Shown: positions 1 to 6,127, numbered from the stretch's first letter. The stretch: 11,378 bases of DNA from Methanosarcinales archaeon (GCA_030605805.1 JAUWHQ010000181.1:1-11378); one strand, 5' to 3'. Numbers and translations are program-made. The notes: a model not told the origin generated them from the letters alone.

Positions 1-395
1 AGTTCTTCGCGAGACGCCTGCCTGCGTCCTGATGCGGTCCGCACGTAGTACACGCCTCGATTCGTTCGATACGGGCGGCGGTCTCCTTTCGGGATGTTTA
101 CGATGACGACAATTCGTCCCTGCTGGTCTCTGACCGTCTCCTGAACGATCGTCACAGGAGGTTCGCAATTGTTGAACGCTATGTTGTCTATGAACTGGAG
201 TACATGATCCGTTTCATCGCCAAGACCTGTGATCTCTCCCTCATCGTTCACCCCAAAGATCATCTGTCCCCCGTCCGTATTGGCAAATGCGATGATTGAT
301 GCGGCTAAATCATCGGCATGAATGAGGTGCCCCATGAACTCGGTGTGGAGGTCTTCGCCTTTTATCAGGCGGGCGGCAAGTTCGTTCAGGTTCAT
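1..395 (-). CDS. AlbA_2 (Schlafen-type) domain protein, N-terminal part, cut by window edge
   Basis: The reverse strand reads from ATG at 393-395 without a stop to base 1, giving 131 residues that continue outside the window. The N-terminus MNLNELAARLIKGEDLHTEF is followed by IIAFANTDGG, then MIFGVNDEGEITGLGD and, near residue 115, YRTNRGVYYVRTAS. This order (Glu-Phe pair, AFANT-GG, GV-D-G-I-G, later a Y-R segment) is the signature of the AlbA_2 putative DNA-binding domain found at the N-terminus of many archaeal and bacterial regulators and ATP-binding proteins. What follows the domain (often a GHKL-like ATPase region and a winged helix) lies outside the window. GAGG sits 9 bases before the ATG, and AATATAA lies about 25 bases upstream. 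The promoter and first 22 codons are duplicated at 1561-1715. The family call is firm; the biological role is unknown. Confidence 0.85.
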   Translation of the reverse strand, partial: MNLNELAARLIKGEDLHTEFMGHLIHADDLAASIIAFANTDGGQMIFGVNDEGEITGLGDETDHVLQFIDNIAFNNCEPPVTIVQETVRDQQGRIVVIVNIPKGDRRPYRTNRGVYYVRTASGRRQASREE

Positions 396-478
396 GGTGG
401 GATTCCTCTGGCAGGTTATATTCTTGGATGGGCGTGTGCTAAAGGGTTTTGATGGGGGATTGTCGCGTGCCCGATCAT
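331..478. repeat. Direct repeat copy 1: AlbA_2 promoter plus first 22 codons
   Basis: This stretch is nearly identical, by eye, to 1561-1715. It covers codons 1-22 of the AlbA_2 gene, its ribosome binding site, the AATATAA box and about 60 bases further upstream. The coding half differs at only two positions; the upstream half has scattered substitutions and a few extra bases in the other copy. Here the repeat runs into an intact reading frame, so this is the parental-looking copy. Confidence 0.9.
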
Positions 479-519
479 CCGGATACCTGCGCTATGGCAT
501 TCAGCGCAGGGGTGACGTC

Positions 520-604
520 ACCAGATCAGTATCGTGAACATGCGATCAGCGCAATCGCATCCTCGATTCGCGCCTGTTGCATTGTTCCGCGTCTCAGGGT
601 CCAT
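520..604 (-). pseudogene. Degraded fragment of a gyrB 3' end
   Basis: Reverse-strand translation gives MDPETR, then a garbled stretch, then ADRMFTIL. The intact GyrB in this window has MDPETRTMLQVRIEDAVEADRMFTIL split by the same spacing. At DNA level about 84 bases align with gyrB positions 4311-4395 at roughly 75-80% identity by eye. One extra base after the ACGCGG stretch and one missing base before GCTGA shift the middle out of frame. There is no start and no upstream domain. Weaker resemblance may continue on both sides (an SGDVTP stretch could match GDAVEP). It is a relic of a diverged gyrB/parE-type gene or a partial duplication, not a functional gene. Confidence 0.75.
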
Positions 605-638
605 CTGACAAGAACGCCGAAAGCAACATGTCGAGGCG

Positions 639-1031
639 CTACAATCTCTCATAAAAACAAATCTTCTTCCCTGAATCGTCAAAACACACTCTGAATCTAT
701 CAAATACGCCTGATCTGCCAAGCAAATTGAATTTGACTGTGAACTCATCCGAGAATAATACGTTGCATGAAACTTTTATATTGCCAACAGAAATTAAAAT
801 TTCATTGATATAAGCGCGGATGTGTCCGCCCACACCTGCCGGAAATATCATCTCCCCGCTGCGATAGTCAAGACCCATGTAATCGGCGATCTCTGCATTG
901 AATATGCTAAATCCGGCGCCAGAGTCTACGTATGCCCTCGTTAAAAAAGTTTTTTCTCTGGTTTCCAATTCAATTGGTATAATTGGATAAAATTTACCGG
1001 CAATCTCTTCGTAATCAAAGATCAGAGGCAA
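639..1031 (-). CDS. Retropepsin-like aspartic protease family protein
   Basis: I place the start at TTG (1029-1031), because GAGGAGG lies 9 bases upstream and the family usually begins close to this point; the frame is open back to an ATG at 1094 but that stretch is basic and unlike the family. The 130-residue product begins MPLIFDYEEI and has the catalytic motif AYVDSGAGFSIF with Asp36-Ser-Gly-Ala, as in single-domain retroviral-type proteases that act as dimers. Near residues 102-113, FNLLGRSGVFDRF matches the second hydrophobic-hydrophobic-Gly motif of the fold. The length is normal for the family. The start overlaps the stop of the DUF5678-like gene by 17 bases, so the two are very likely cotranscribed and coupled. 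Substrate unknown. Confidence 0.8.
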   Translation of the reverse strand: MPLIFDYEEIAGKFYPIIPIELETREKTFLTRAYVDSGAGFSIFNAEIADYMGLDYRSGEMIFPAGVGGHIRAYINEILISVGNIKVSCNVLFSDEFTVKFNLLGRSGVFDRFRVCFDDSGKKICFYERL

Positions 1032-1236
1032 GAACGTAAACCTCCTCTTCTTCCGGCACCTGAAATACCTCGGTTTTTTTGCCGATCGACTCAACTGTTT
1101 CCATCACGTCTTTCAAGGATTTTCCACTCGCCAGAACCTTTTCATCTGCGACTGCCACCCACGATCCGGAATACTTCTTCAACTTATCCCAGCGAATGCG
1201 TCCTCTGCTCATATCTTGATGTCTCGCCTCCATCAT
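1015..1236 (-). CDS. DUF5678-like small protein
   Basis: This gene encodes up to 73 residues. The core WDKLKKYSGSWVAVADEKVL, then ASGKSLKDVMETVESIGKK and VFQVPEEEE, matches what I recall of DUF5678: a short domain with the pattern 'G-W-V-A-V-x-D-x-K-V-hydrophobic-A-S-G-K' that ends in an acidic tail. Starts at 1236 or 1233 would suit a leaderless mRNA, since a TTTATGCA box is centred about 24 bases upstream. An ATG at 1212 (65 residues) has GGAGG 14 bases before it, which is rather far. The 3' end overlaps the aspartic protease gene. The acidic C-terminus (PEEEEVYV) is visible. Function unknown; a two-gene module with the protease is an inference from the overlap. Confidence 0.7.
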   Translation of the reverse strand: MMEARHQDMSRGRIRWDKLKKYSGSWVAVADEKVLASGKSLKDVMETVESIGKKTEVFQVPEEEEVYVLASDL

Positions 1237-1255
1237 ACTTGAACGCTTCTAACCA

Positions 1256-1263
1256 TGCATAAA
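1256..1263 (-). promoter_or_regulatory. Putative TATA box for the DUF5678-protease pair
   Basis: The reverse strand reads TTTATGCA here, centred 24 bases before ATG 1236. That distance fits an archaeal TATA element driving a leaderless or nearly leaderless transcript. It lies downstream of the NACHT remnant's stop codon. Confidence 0.4.
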
Positions 1264-1326
1264 CAACCACTGGGTGCCCAGGGCACACAGCCGGATTCGG
1301 AGGCTTCCATCGCGTGGTTTCTCGAC

Positions 1327-1560
1327 TCAACCAGCATCTTCTTCCGGCTCAAGCGAAGCAAAGTATTCCAGAAGCAGCCTGTACACGAAGATGTACCCGC
1401 CGCCCACCTTGCGCAGGAAGATGCACCCGGCAGCGCAATCGAGGAAGCGGACATAGTTTAGTGGCACAGAGCCGTTTCGCCAGAGCATGATGCGCAGGAC
1501 CGTGTGCTGGATGCAGGCGCGACCGCCGAAGATCGGCCCAATGATCGGACCGGTGGGCGC
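1327..1560 (-). pseudogene. C-terminal tail of a NACHT-type (STAND) NTPase, body missing
   Basis: A continuous reverse-strand frame ending at TGA 1327-1329 gives about 77 residues. Recognisable stretches are PIFGGRACIQHTVLRIMLWR, NYVRFLDCAAG, CIFLRKVGGGYIFVYRLLLE and YFASLEPEEDAG. The pattern 'FLDYAxERIFLRKVGGGYIFIHRLLxEYFASL' is, from memory, the conserved C-terminal end of a family of NACHT-domain membrane NTPases common in cyanobacteria and some archaea. There is no start codon, NTPase domain or membrane segment here. At the upstream end the frame runs directly into the duplicated AlbA_2 5' region, out of frame with it. It is therefore the 3' stump of a deleted gene. The usual His of the 'IHR' motif is Tyr here. 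Confidence 0.65.
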
Positions 1561-1715
1561 CCCATGAACTCGGTGCGGAGGTCTTCGCCTTTTATCAGGC
1601 GGGCGGCAAGTTCGTTCAGATTCATGGTGGGATTCCTCTGGCAGGTTATATTTCTGGGTGGATGTGTGCTAAAGGGTTTTGATGATGAGGGGGGTTGTCG
1701 CGTGTCAGATCATCT
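1561..1715. repeat. Direct repeat copy 2: orphan AlbA_2 promoter plus first 22 codons
   Basis: This is the second copy of the 331-478 sequence. From ATG 1623-1625 on the reverse strand it encodes MNLNELAARLIKGEDLRTEFMG, then leaves homology exactly where the NACHT tail starts and stops after about 35 unrelated codons. The GAGG site and AATATAA box are conserved. The upstream half differs from copy 1 by scattered substitutions and short insertions. Its outer end overlaps the stop of the HEAT-repeat remnant. Confidence 0.9.
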
Positions 1716-1945
1716 TGATTTTCGCTCCATCGCTTCTAATGTACGGGCAGCGGCATCTCTGACACTTTCGTCGCTGTCGTCGAGAATCGTTTCAGCGGAC
1801 CGATTGCACTTGGGATGGCGATCTTAGCAAGCGCGTATATAGCATGCAGGCGTACATCCGCATTAGCAATCACGCCACAAGCTCGAGGACTCTCCTCTCT
1901 CCAAGGTTGGCAGCAGCGATTCTGCAGCCCTCAAATCCCCCTTGC
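1710..1945 (-). pseudogene. Frameshifted HEAT-repeat protein tail
   Basis: Three reverse-strand frames taken in turn give a coherent HEAT-repeat C-terminus: RIAAANLGERRVLELV, then a shift, IANADVRLHAIYALAKIAIP and SAIGPL, then a shift, TILDDSDESVRDAAARTLEA and MERKSR, stop (1710-1712). The 'D-S-D-E-S-V-R-D-A-A-A-R-T-L' pattern is typical of PBS-lyase-type HEAT repeats. Two frameshifts and the lack of a start make it a pseudogene. Between its upstream end and the stop of the next gene (1988) I see no other coding signal. Confidence 0.7.
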
Positions 1946-1987
1946 TGGTCTCAGGGTTCCTCACTTCTTTAAGAAAACATTCGAGCT

Positions 1988-2614
1988 TTATGGGTAACCA
2001 ACAGCTCTACTGTGCCACCTAAGTTTTTCTTCCTCAAGCAGTTCTAGTACAGTTTCTAAAGATCCCTCTTTTATCGCACTCAAAACATCTCCAAAAAAAT
2101 CCTCCATTAATTCTGGAAACTTTCTGAGAACCGTATCAGTAAATCCCATCTGCATGCTATTAACCAGTTTCAAGAATACTTTTTCACGTATTTCTGAAGG
2201 GAAAGACGGAAACACTGGCTTAATTTTCTCAAGAAGCTTTTCAGCTACAATATAGTCGCCTTCGCTACTAATGAACTCATCAACATCTAATGAATCGACC
2301 ATCCCAGAAACAATATCAAAAGTTTCTATCTCTAACCCCACCTCTAACTCCTCTTTAAGCTCATTTTTTACATATTCTTTAATAAAACTGTCCCTTGCAG
2401 AATTTATTAGAGTTGCTAAAAAGTGTATATCCATTAGAATCAGAGAGAGGGTTCTATCTCCACTCAATTTGGCAAGTGTTCGCAGTTCATTTCGTGCATT
2501 CATCATAGTTGCAATCGTGCCATCATCAGTAGATTTTTCTTTTGCATCACTAAAGATTTGTATTAACAAATCTTTTACTGTTGTTCCAAGTATCTTATCT
2601 TCTTTTATATTCAT
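1988..2614 (-). CDS. Hypothetical protein, third gene of AT-rich operon
   Basis: I do not recognise this 208-residue protein. It is rich in Leu, Glu, Lys and Asp, appears mostly helical, and has no signal peptide or obvious membrane span. Visible stretches include ATMMNARNELRTLAKLSGDR near residue 35, an acidic segment around VKNELKEELEVGLE, and a C-terminal half with VFPSFPSEIREKVFLKLVN and EGSLETVLELLEEEKLRW. The last residues (WHSRAVGYP) do not look like the rest, so the native end may have been replaced where the operon abuts the HEAT remnant. ATG 2614 overlaps the previous gene by 20 bases; GGAAGG lies 8 bases upstream. The gene is far more AT-rich than gyrB or cfbE. Confidence 0.75.
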   Translation of the reverse strand: MNIKEDKILGTTVKDLLIQIFSDAKEKSTDDGTIATMMNARNELRTLAKLSGDRTLSLILMDIHFLATLINSARDSFIKEYVKNELKEELEVGLEIETFDIVSGMVDSLDVDEFISSEGDYIVAEKLLEKIKPVFPSFPSEIREKVFLKLVNSMQMGFTDTVLRKFPELMEDFFGDVLSAIKEGSLETVLELLEEEKLRWHSRAVGYP

Positions 2615-3305
2615 AGCTCATACCTTCCAATTCTTTCAATTTGGAGTGCAATTCCAATAATGACTTTGATCCCATTTCCCATTTTTTTGGTAACTCGACA
2701 AACTCATGTTTTCCGATGTATTCCTCACTTGTGAGTTTAGGAATTTGCGTTTCAAACTCCAATTTTTCGGAACGCTCTTTAATAACTGGTTCGAATCCAT
2801 GGATTAGATAAAATGGACGATACTCCTCACGCAGTGCCTTAGGTTCAAATTCGAGTTCAAGATTTTGCATCTCGGACTCCAATTTTTCAGGGCGTTTTTC
2901 ACCTAATAGTTCAAGGGGGCTTGTTATTTTTTCTATAGACCGCAATGCATGGGATGTTTTTTTTCTTATGGTTACCGGGTAAAAAATCGGTCGCTTACTT
3001 TCAACTTTCGCTAAATCAGATCTCATTGACCAGAAACTTGAAGGTCTTAACACCCTTACTCTATCTTCTTCTGGAACCTTTTGTGCCGCCATAATGTAAG
3101 CGTCTTTTGCCAATTCATAGAGTTCAATCTTTTTTCCGATATCCTCCATTTCCGCGTAAATATCGATAAGTTTGTTTATCTTTTCTACAATCTCATTAGC
3201 CGCAGAAAGTGCCTCATCTAACGTTATACTCCCTCTGCCTTTCAACTGTTCAACCATATCGCTGATCTCTTTTTGTAATGTAGTTTTTAAATCGTTTTCA
3301 GTCAT
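2595..3305 (-). CDS. Hypothetical protein, middle gene of AT-rich operon
   Basis: This 236-residue protein matches no family I know. The N-terminal ~75 residues (MTENDLKTTLQKEISDMVEQ through EKINKLIDIYAEMEDIGKKI) look like a helical, coiled-coil-prone domain. After VRVLRPSSFWSMRSDLAKVE the chain becomes charged and less regular. Two similar segments, RPEKLESEMQNLEL and RSEKLEFETQIPKL, lie 40 residues apart, separated by YRPFYLIHGFEPVI. The start is secure: GAGGTGAT, a full match to the archaeal anti-Shine-Dalgarno sequence, lies 5 bases before ATG 3303-3305. It begins 12 bases after the 194-residue gene and overlaps the 208-residue gene by 20 bases, so all three should be translated from one mRNA. 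No transmembrane segment seen. Confidence 0.8.
   Translation of the reverse strand: MTENDLKTTLQKEISDMVEQLKGRGSITLDEALSAANEIVEKINKLIDIYAEMEDIGKKIELYELAKDAYIMAAQKVPEEDRVRVLRPSSFWSMRSDLAKVESKRPIFYPVTIRKKTSHALRSIEKITSPLELLGEKRPEKLESEMQNLELEFEPKALREEYRPFYLIHGFEPVIKERSEKLEFETQIPKLTSEEYIGKHEFVELPKKWEMGSKSLLELHSKLKELEGMSYEYKRR
2741..2895. repeat. Intragenic 35-base direct repeat, 120 bases apart
   Basis: Positions 2741-2775 and 2861-2895 share most of their bases, including an identical ACTCCAATTTTTC core. The offset is exactly 120 bases (40 codons), so the frame is kept. It encodes the paired EKLE-containing segments of the 236-residue protein. The rest of the 40-residue unit is not obviously repeated. 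Confidence 0.6.
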
Positions 3306-3317
3306 TTTTCATCACCT

Positions 3318-3902
3318 CTATATTGATATTAACCCCTTTAACATATCATTTATGCTGCCGTTAAATAACTTTTCTAAACTCATTGCTTCGTCTTTCAATT
3401 TTGTAATAGATCCTTCCAAATCTCCTGATCGCTTCTCATCTAAATACCCTTTTGCTGTAGTGTATTTTACTGTAACGTCCTCTAAGCGCGTTAATATCCT
3501 TCCACGATCTTTTTCGTCTAACCACCTTCCTCCACCTGTTTTTATGTTTTTAAATTCCTCATGAGCCTCTTTCACAGTTTCGAACATTATTCTTATGGAT
3601 TTCCATTCTGATTCTGGTGATTTTTCATTTAAATTTATAACTAGTTCTCCTATTTTATCTGATATTGTTCTAATATCATGGGCACATTTCGAATACTCCA
3701 TATAGTACCCTAGCAAGCTACCTATATTTTTAACATTATCGATTTTTTTCGACATAACATTAAGATTCTTCGCAACTGGGTTCAATTCATCCCCTTTAAG
3801 TTTCCTCTTAAATCGTAGCGTTTCTACTGTTTCTGAAGCATTTCTTAATGCAGATGTCAGTCCCATAATCTCTTTTGTCCAAAACGCAATTTCTGCAGCC
3901 AT
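3318..3902 (-). CDS. Hypothetical helical protein, first gene of AT-rich operon
   Basis: This is a 194-residue protein of unknown function. It starts MAAEIAFWTKEIMGLTSALR and is mostly heptad-like helix, with many Leu, Ile, Lys and Glu at coiled-coil spacing. In the centre is ESEWKSIRIMFETVKEAHEE, and after it KTGGGRWLDEKDRGRILTRL, a short glycine-containing turn that could mark a domain boundary. No catalytic motif or membrane segment is visible. The start is well supported: GGAGGAC lies 7 bases before ATG 3900-3902, and a TTTAAAATAA box about 55 bases upstream would give a leader of about 30 bases. A three-gene set of helical proteins could form a complex; this is inference from the arrangement only. 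Confidence 0.78.
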   Translation of the reverse strand: MAAEIAFWTKEIMGLTSALRNASETVETLRFKRKLKGDELNPVAKNLNVMSKKIDNVKNIGSLLGYYMEYSKCAHDIRTISDKIGELVINLNEKSPESEWKSIRIMFETVKEAHEEFKNIKTGGGRWLDEKDRGRILTRLEDVTVKYTTAKGYLDEKRSGDLEGSITKLKDEAMSLEKLFNGSINDMLKGLISI

Positions 3903-3952
3903 TTAAAAAGTCCTCCTTTGCATGTTCACAATTCCTATCTTACCCCTTCTGT

Positions 3953-3962
3953 TTATTTTAAA
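3953..3962 (-). promoter_or_regulatory. Putative TATA box of the three-gene operon
   Basis: The reverse strand reads TTTAAAATAA. A start site about 26 bases downstream (near 3931) would leave a leader of roughly 30 bases holding the AAGGAGGAC ribosome binding site at about 3910-3917. No other gene lies between this box and ATG 3902. Confidence 0.5.
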
Positions 3963-4015
3963 TCACTATAAAGTACCTGCCTGCCAGCATTATACTTATG
4001 TTTTTCGGTTTATTT

Positions 4016-4119
4016 GGCTTTGGGACCATATTATTTTTGGATTTGACATGCTGCGGCATGTTTTGAAAGATTTATTGTAAAACCCAACCGCTATCGGCCA
4101 GCATTTTTGTCCCAAAGCC
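4016..4119. repeat. Perfect 11-bp inverted repeat (4016-4026 / 4109-4119) around a small hairpin
   Basis: GGCTTTGGGAC at 4016-4026 is the exact reverse complement of GTCCCAAAGCC at 4109-4119. The right arm lies inside the 3' end of the antitoxin stub. Between the arms, 4046-4061 forms a smaller hairpin (ACATGC, TGCG loop, GCATGT) followed by TTT on the plus strand. The short sequence CCAGCATT also occurs next to both outer regions (about 3983 and 4098). This could be the remains of a small mobile element or a structured 3' region behind gyrB. Confidence 0.6.
4046..4061. other. Small hairpin downstream of gyrB
   Basis: A 6-bp perfect stem with a 4-base loop. The T-rich side lies on the plus strand, where no gene ends, so it is not a convincing terminator for gyrB. 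It may be part of the inverted-repeat structure around it. Confidence 0.35.
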
Positions 4120-4228
4120 CCTCATCATCGTTCATATCTTCGAAATATTCTGCCGAATCGTGGGCATTCCAGAATTCCCGCATCTCCGGTTCCGTCCTGA
4201 ATACTGGAATTTTTACTATGCACCCCAC
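4091..4228 (-). pseudogene. CopG/BrnA-type antitoxin N-terminal stub
   Basis: The reverse strand encodes about 45 residues with KIPVFRTEPEMREFWNAHDS followed by AEYFEDMNDDEGLW. This matches the N-terminal signature 'IPxFxSExEEREFWExHDSxEYxD' of CopG-type/BrnA-like antitoxins. Complete members go on to a ribbon-helix-helix DNA-binding segment of about 30-40 residues. Here TAG (4091-4093) comes first. There is no ATG: the frame opens directly after the gyrB stop, with TTG (4237) or GTG (4228) as the only early starts and no clear ribosome binding site. No toxin gene is adjacent. It is most likely a truncated relic, though a short expressed peptide read through from gyrB cannot be excluded. Confidence 0.6.
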
Positions 4229-4237
4229 ACGCCCCAA

Positions 4238-6127
4238 TCAAACATCCAGATTCTCGACTTCCCTCGCGTGCTTCTCGATAAACGCCCTTCTTGGCTCGAC
4301 AGCATCGCCCATCAGGATCGTGAACATCCTGTCAGCCTCTACCGCATCCTCAATTCGCACCTGAAGCATCGTCCGCGTCTCAGGATCCATCGTCGTCTCC
4401 CACAACTGCGACGGGTTCATCTCGCCGAGACCTTTGTACCGCTGCACAGTGATGCCGTCTTTCCCGATCTCCTCCCGTATCGCGTCCAGTTCCTCGTCTG
4501 AAAACGCATACCGCCTGACCTTCCCCTTCTTGACCTGGTAGAGTGGCGGCTGTGCGATGTAGACGTATCCCGCCTCGATCAATTCGGGCATGTAGCGGTA
4601 CAGGAACGTCAAAAGCAGCGTTCTGATGTGAGATCCGTCGACATCAGCATCGGTCATTATTACTGTGCGGTGATACCTCACCTTCTCGATATCAAACTCC
4701 TCCCCGATCCCTGCCCCAAACGCAGTGATCATCGTCCGGATCTCGTTGTTGCGCAGGATCTTGTGGAGCCTCGCCTTCTCGACATTCAGGATCTTGCCCC
4801 GCAGTGGCAGGATCGCCTGGAACTTCCGGTCCCTCCCCTGCTTCGCGGAACCGCCCGCACTGTCACCCTCCACGAGGTATATCTCACTCTTTGCCGGATC
4901 CCGCTCAGAGCAGTCAGCCAGTTTCCCGGGGAGACTCCCTGATTCGAGCGCAGTTTTACGTCGTGTGAGCTCCCGCGCCTTCTTTGCCGCATCCCACGCT
5001 TTAGCCGCCTCCAGTATCTTGTCTATGATATTTTTCGCTGTTTTTGGATTCTCTTCGAGGAATTCATCGAGCCCCTCGCCAACCAGCGACTGAACAAGTC
5101 CCCTTACCTCGACGTTCCCAAGTTTCATCTTGGTCTGACCTTCGAACTGCGGGCTTGCGAGTCTCACGCTGATTATGGCGGTCAGACCCTCGAGCGTGTC
5201 CCTTCCGCTGATATCGCCATTCTTTACAAGATTGTTCTCCTTCGCATACTTGTTGATCGACCTTGTGAGCGCGGTCTTGAAGCCGCTCAGATGAGTCCCG
5301 CCTTCCTTTGTGTTGATGCTGTTCACGAATGAGAGGACATTATCCGAGTATCCCTCGTTGTACTGGATTGCAATCTCGATATCAGTGTCGTCCTTCTGTT
5401 TCTTGAAATATGCCGGATCGTGAAGCGTGTTTTTATTTTCGTTCAGGTACTCAACAAACGACATGATCCCACCGTCAAACTGGTACGTATTCTCCGATTC
5501 CGGGTATGGCTCACCCCGCTCGTCCCTGATTATGATCCGCACGCCATGGTTGAGGTAAGCGAGTTCGCGGAGCCGTTTTGAGAGCGTGTCATAAGAGAAC
5601 TCGGTCTCTTCGAAGATTCTGGGGTCTGGCTTAAATGTGATCGCGGTTCCTGTGCGGTCTGTCTCTCCTATGACTTTTAGATCGTACTTCGGATTCCCCC
5701 GCACGTATTCCTGGGAATGGACGCTCCCGTTCTTGTGGATCTCGACGCGCAGCCACTCTGATAGCGCGTTCACAACCGATACGCCGACACCGTGCAGACC
5801 GCCGGAGACCTTGTACGTACTTTTATCGAACTTTCCTCCGGCGTGGAGCACTGTCATCACAATCTCGACAGCCGGCTTTCCGTAATCCTCGATTATGTAC
5901 ACCGGAATCCCCCTGCCGTCGTCAGACACCGTGACAGAACCGTCCCGGTTCAGTGTTATCGCAATTTCAGTACAGTGCCCTGCCATCGCCTCGTCGATGC
6001 TGTTATCGACGACCTCGCTCACGAGATGGTGCAGCCCGACAGGTCCGGTGCTCCCGATGTACATCCCGGGCAGGGAACGCACCGCTTCAAGCCCGTCCAG
6101 CACCCGGATCTGCTCTTCGTTCTCCAT
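4238..6127 (-). CDS. gyrB: DNA gyrase subunit B
   Basis: A 629-residue GyrB, complete and of the compact length seen in most archaea and bacteria without the enterobacterial insert. It provides the ATPase and part of the DNA-cleavage centre of gyrase, which introduces negative supercoils. Visible motifs: the GHKL ATPase with Asn42 (EVVDNSIDEA), DGRGIP at 70-75 and GGLHGVGVSVVN at 109-120; the TOPRIM metal site with EGDSAGGSAKQGRDRKFQ from Glu420 and DADVDGSHI from Asp493; and the C-terminal QRYKGLGEMNPSQLWETTMD region. No Shine-Dalgarno sequence precedes ATG 6127; a T-rich AACTTTACG about 28 bases upstream could drive a leaderless mRNA. gyrA does not follow: downstream lie an antitoxin stub and the AT-rich operon. 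Part of its 3' end has a degraded relative at 520-604. Confidence 0.97.
   Translation of the reverse strand: MENEEQIRVLDGLEAVRSLPGMYIGSTGPVGLHHLVSEVVDNSIDEAMAGHCTEIAITLNRDGSVTVSDDGRGIPVYIIEDYGKPAVEIVMTVLHAGGKFDKSTYKVSGGLHGVGVSVVNALSEWLRVEIHKNGSVHSQEYVRGNPKYDLKVIGETDRTGTAITFKPDPRIFEETEFSYDTLSKRLRELAYLNHGVRIIIRDERGEPYPESENTYQFDGGIMSFVEYLNENKNTLHDPAYFKKQKDDTDIEIAIQYNEGYSDNVLSFVNSINTKEGGTHLSGFKTALTRSINKYAKENNLVKNGDISGRDTLEGLTAIISVRLASPQFEGQTKMKLGNVEVRGLVQSLVGEGLDEFLEENPKTAKNIIDKILEAAKAWDAAKKARELTRRKTALESGSLPGKLADCSERDPAKSEIYLVEGDSAGGSAKQGRDRKFQAILPLRGKILNVEKARLHKILRNNEIRTMITAFGAGIGEEFDIEKVRYHRTVIMTDADVDGSHIRTLLLTFLYRYMPELIEAGYVYIAQPPLYQVKKGKVRRYAFSDEELDAIREEIGKDGITVQRYKGLGEMNPSQLWETTMDPETRTMLQVRIEDAVEADRMFTILMGDAVEPRRAFIEKHAREVENLDV

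Noticed and set aside
1272..1284. Small palindrome GTGCCC-A-GGGCAC
   Set aside because: Short and isolated downstream of the NACHT stop; could be chance in GC-rich DNA.
1233..1454. Minus-strand frame of 73 codons beginning MSASSIALPGASS
   Set aside because: It is the wrong frame of the NACHT tail; the frame shifted by one base gives a recognisable conserved sequence.
322..1827. Two similar plus-strand frames (322-537 and 1504-1827) sharing residues such as SSPFIRRAASSFRFMVGFLW
   Set aside because: They are antisense shadows of the duplicated AlbA_2 5' region; the conserved sequence is explained by the minus-strand gene head.
2271..3564. Plus-strand frames opposite the AT-rich operon, hydrophobic in composition
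   Set aside because: They are complements of Glu/Lys-rich helical coding sequence; the minus genes have strong ribosome binding sites and the plus frames have none.
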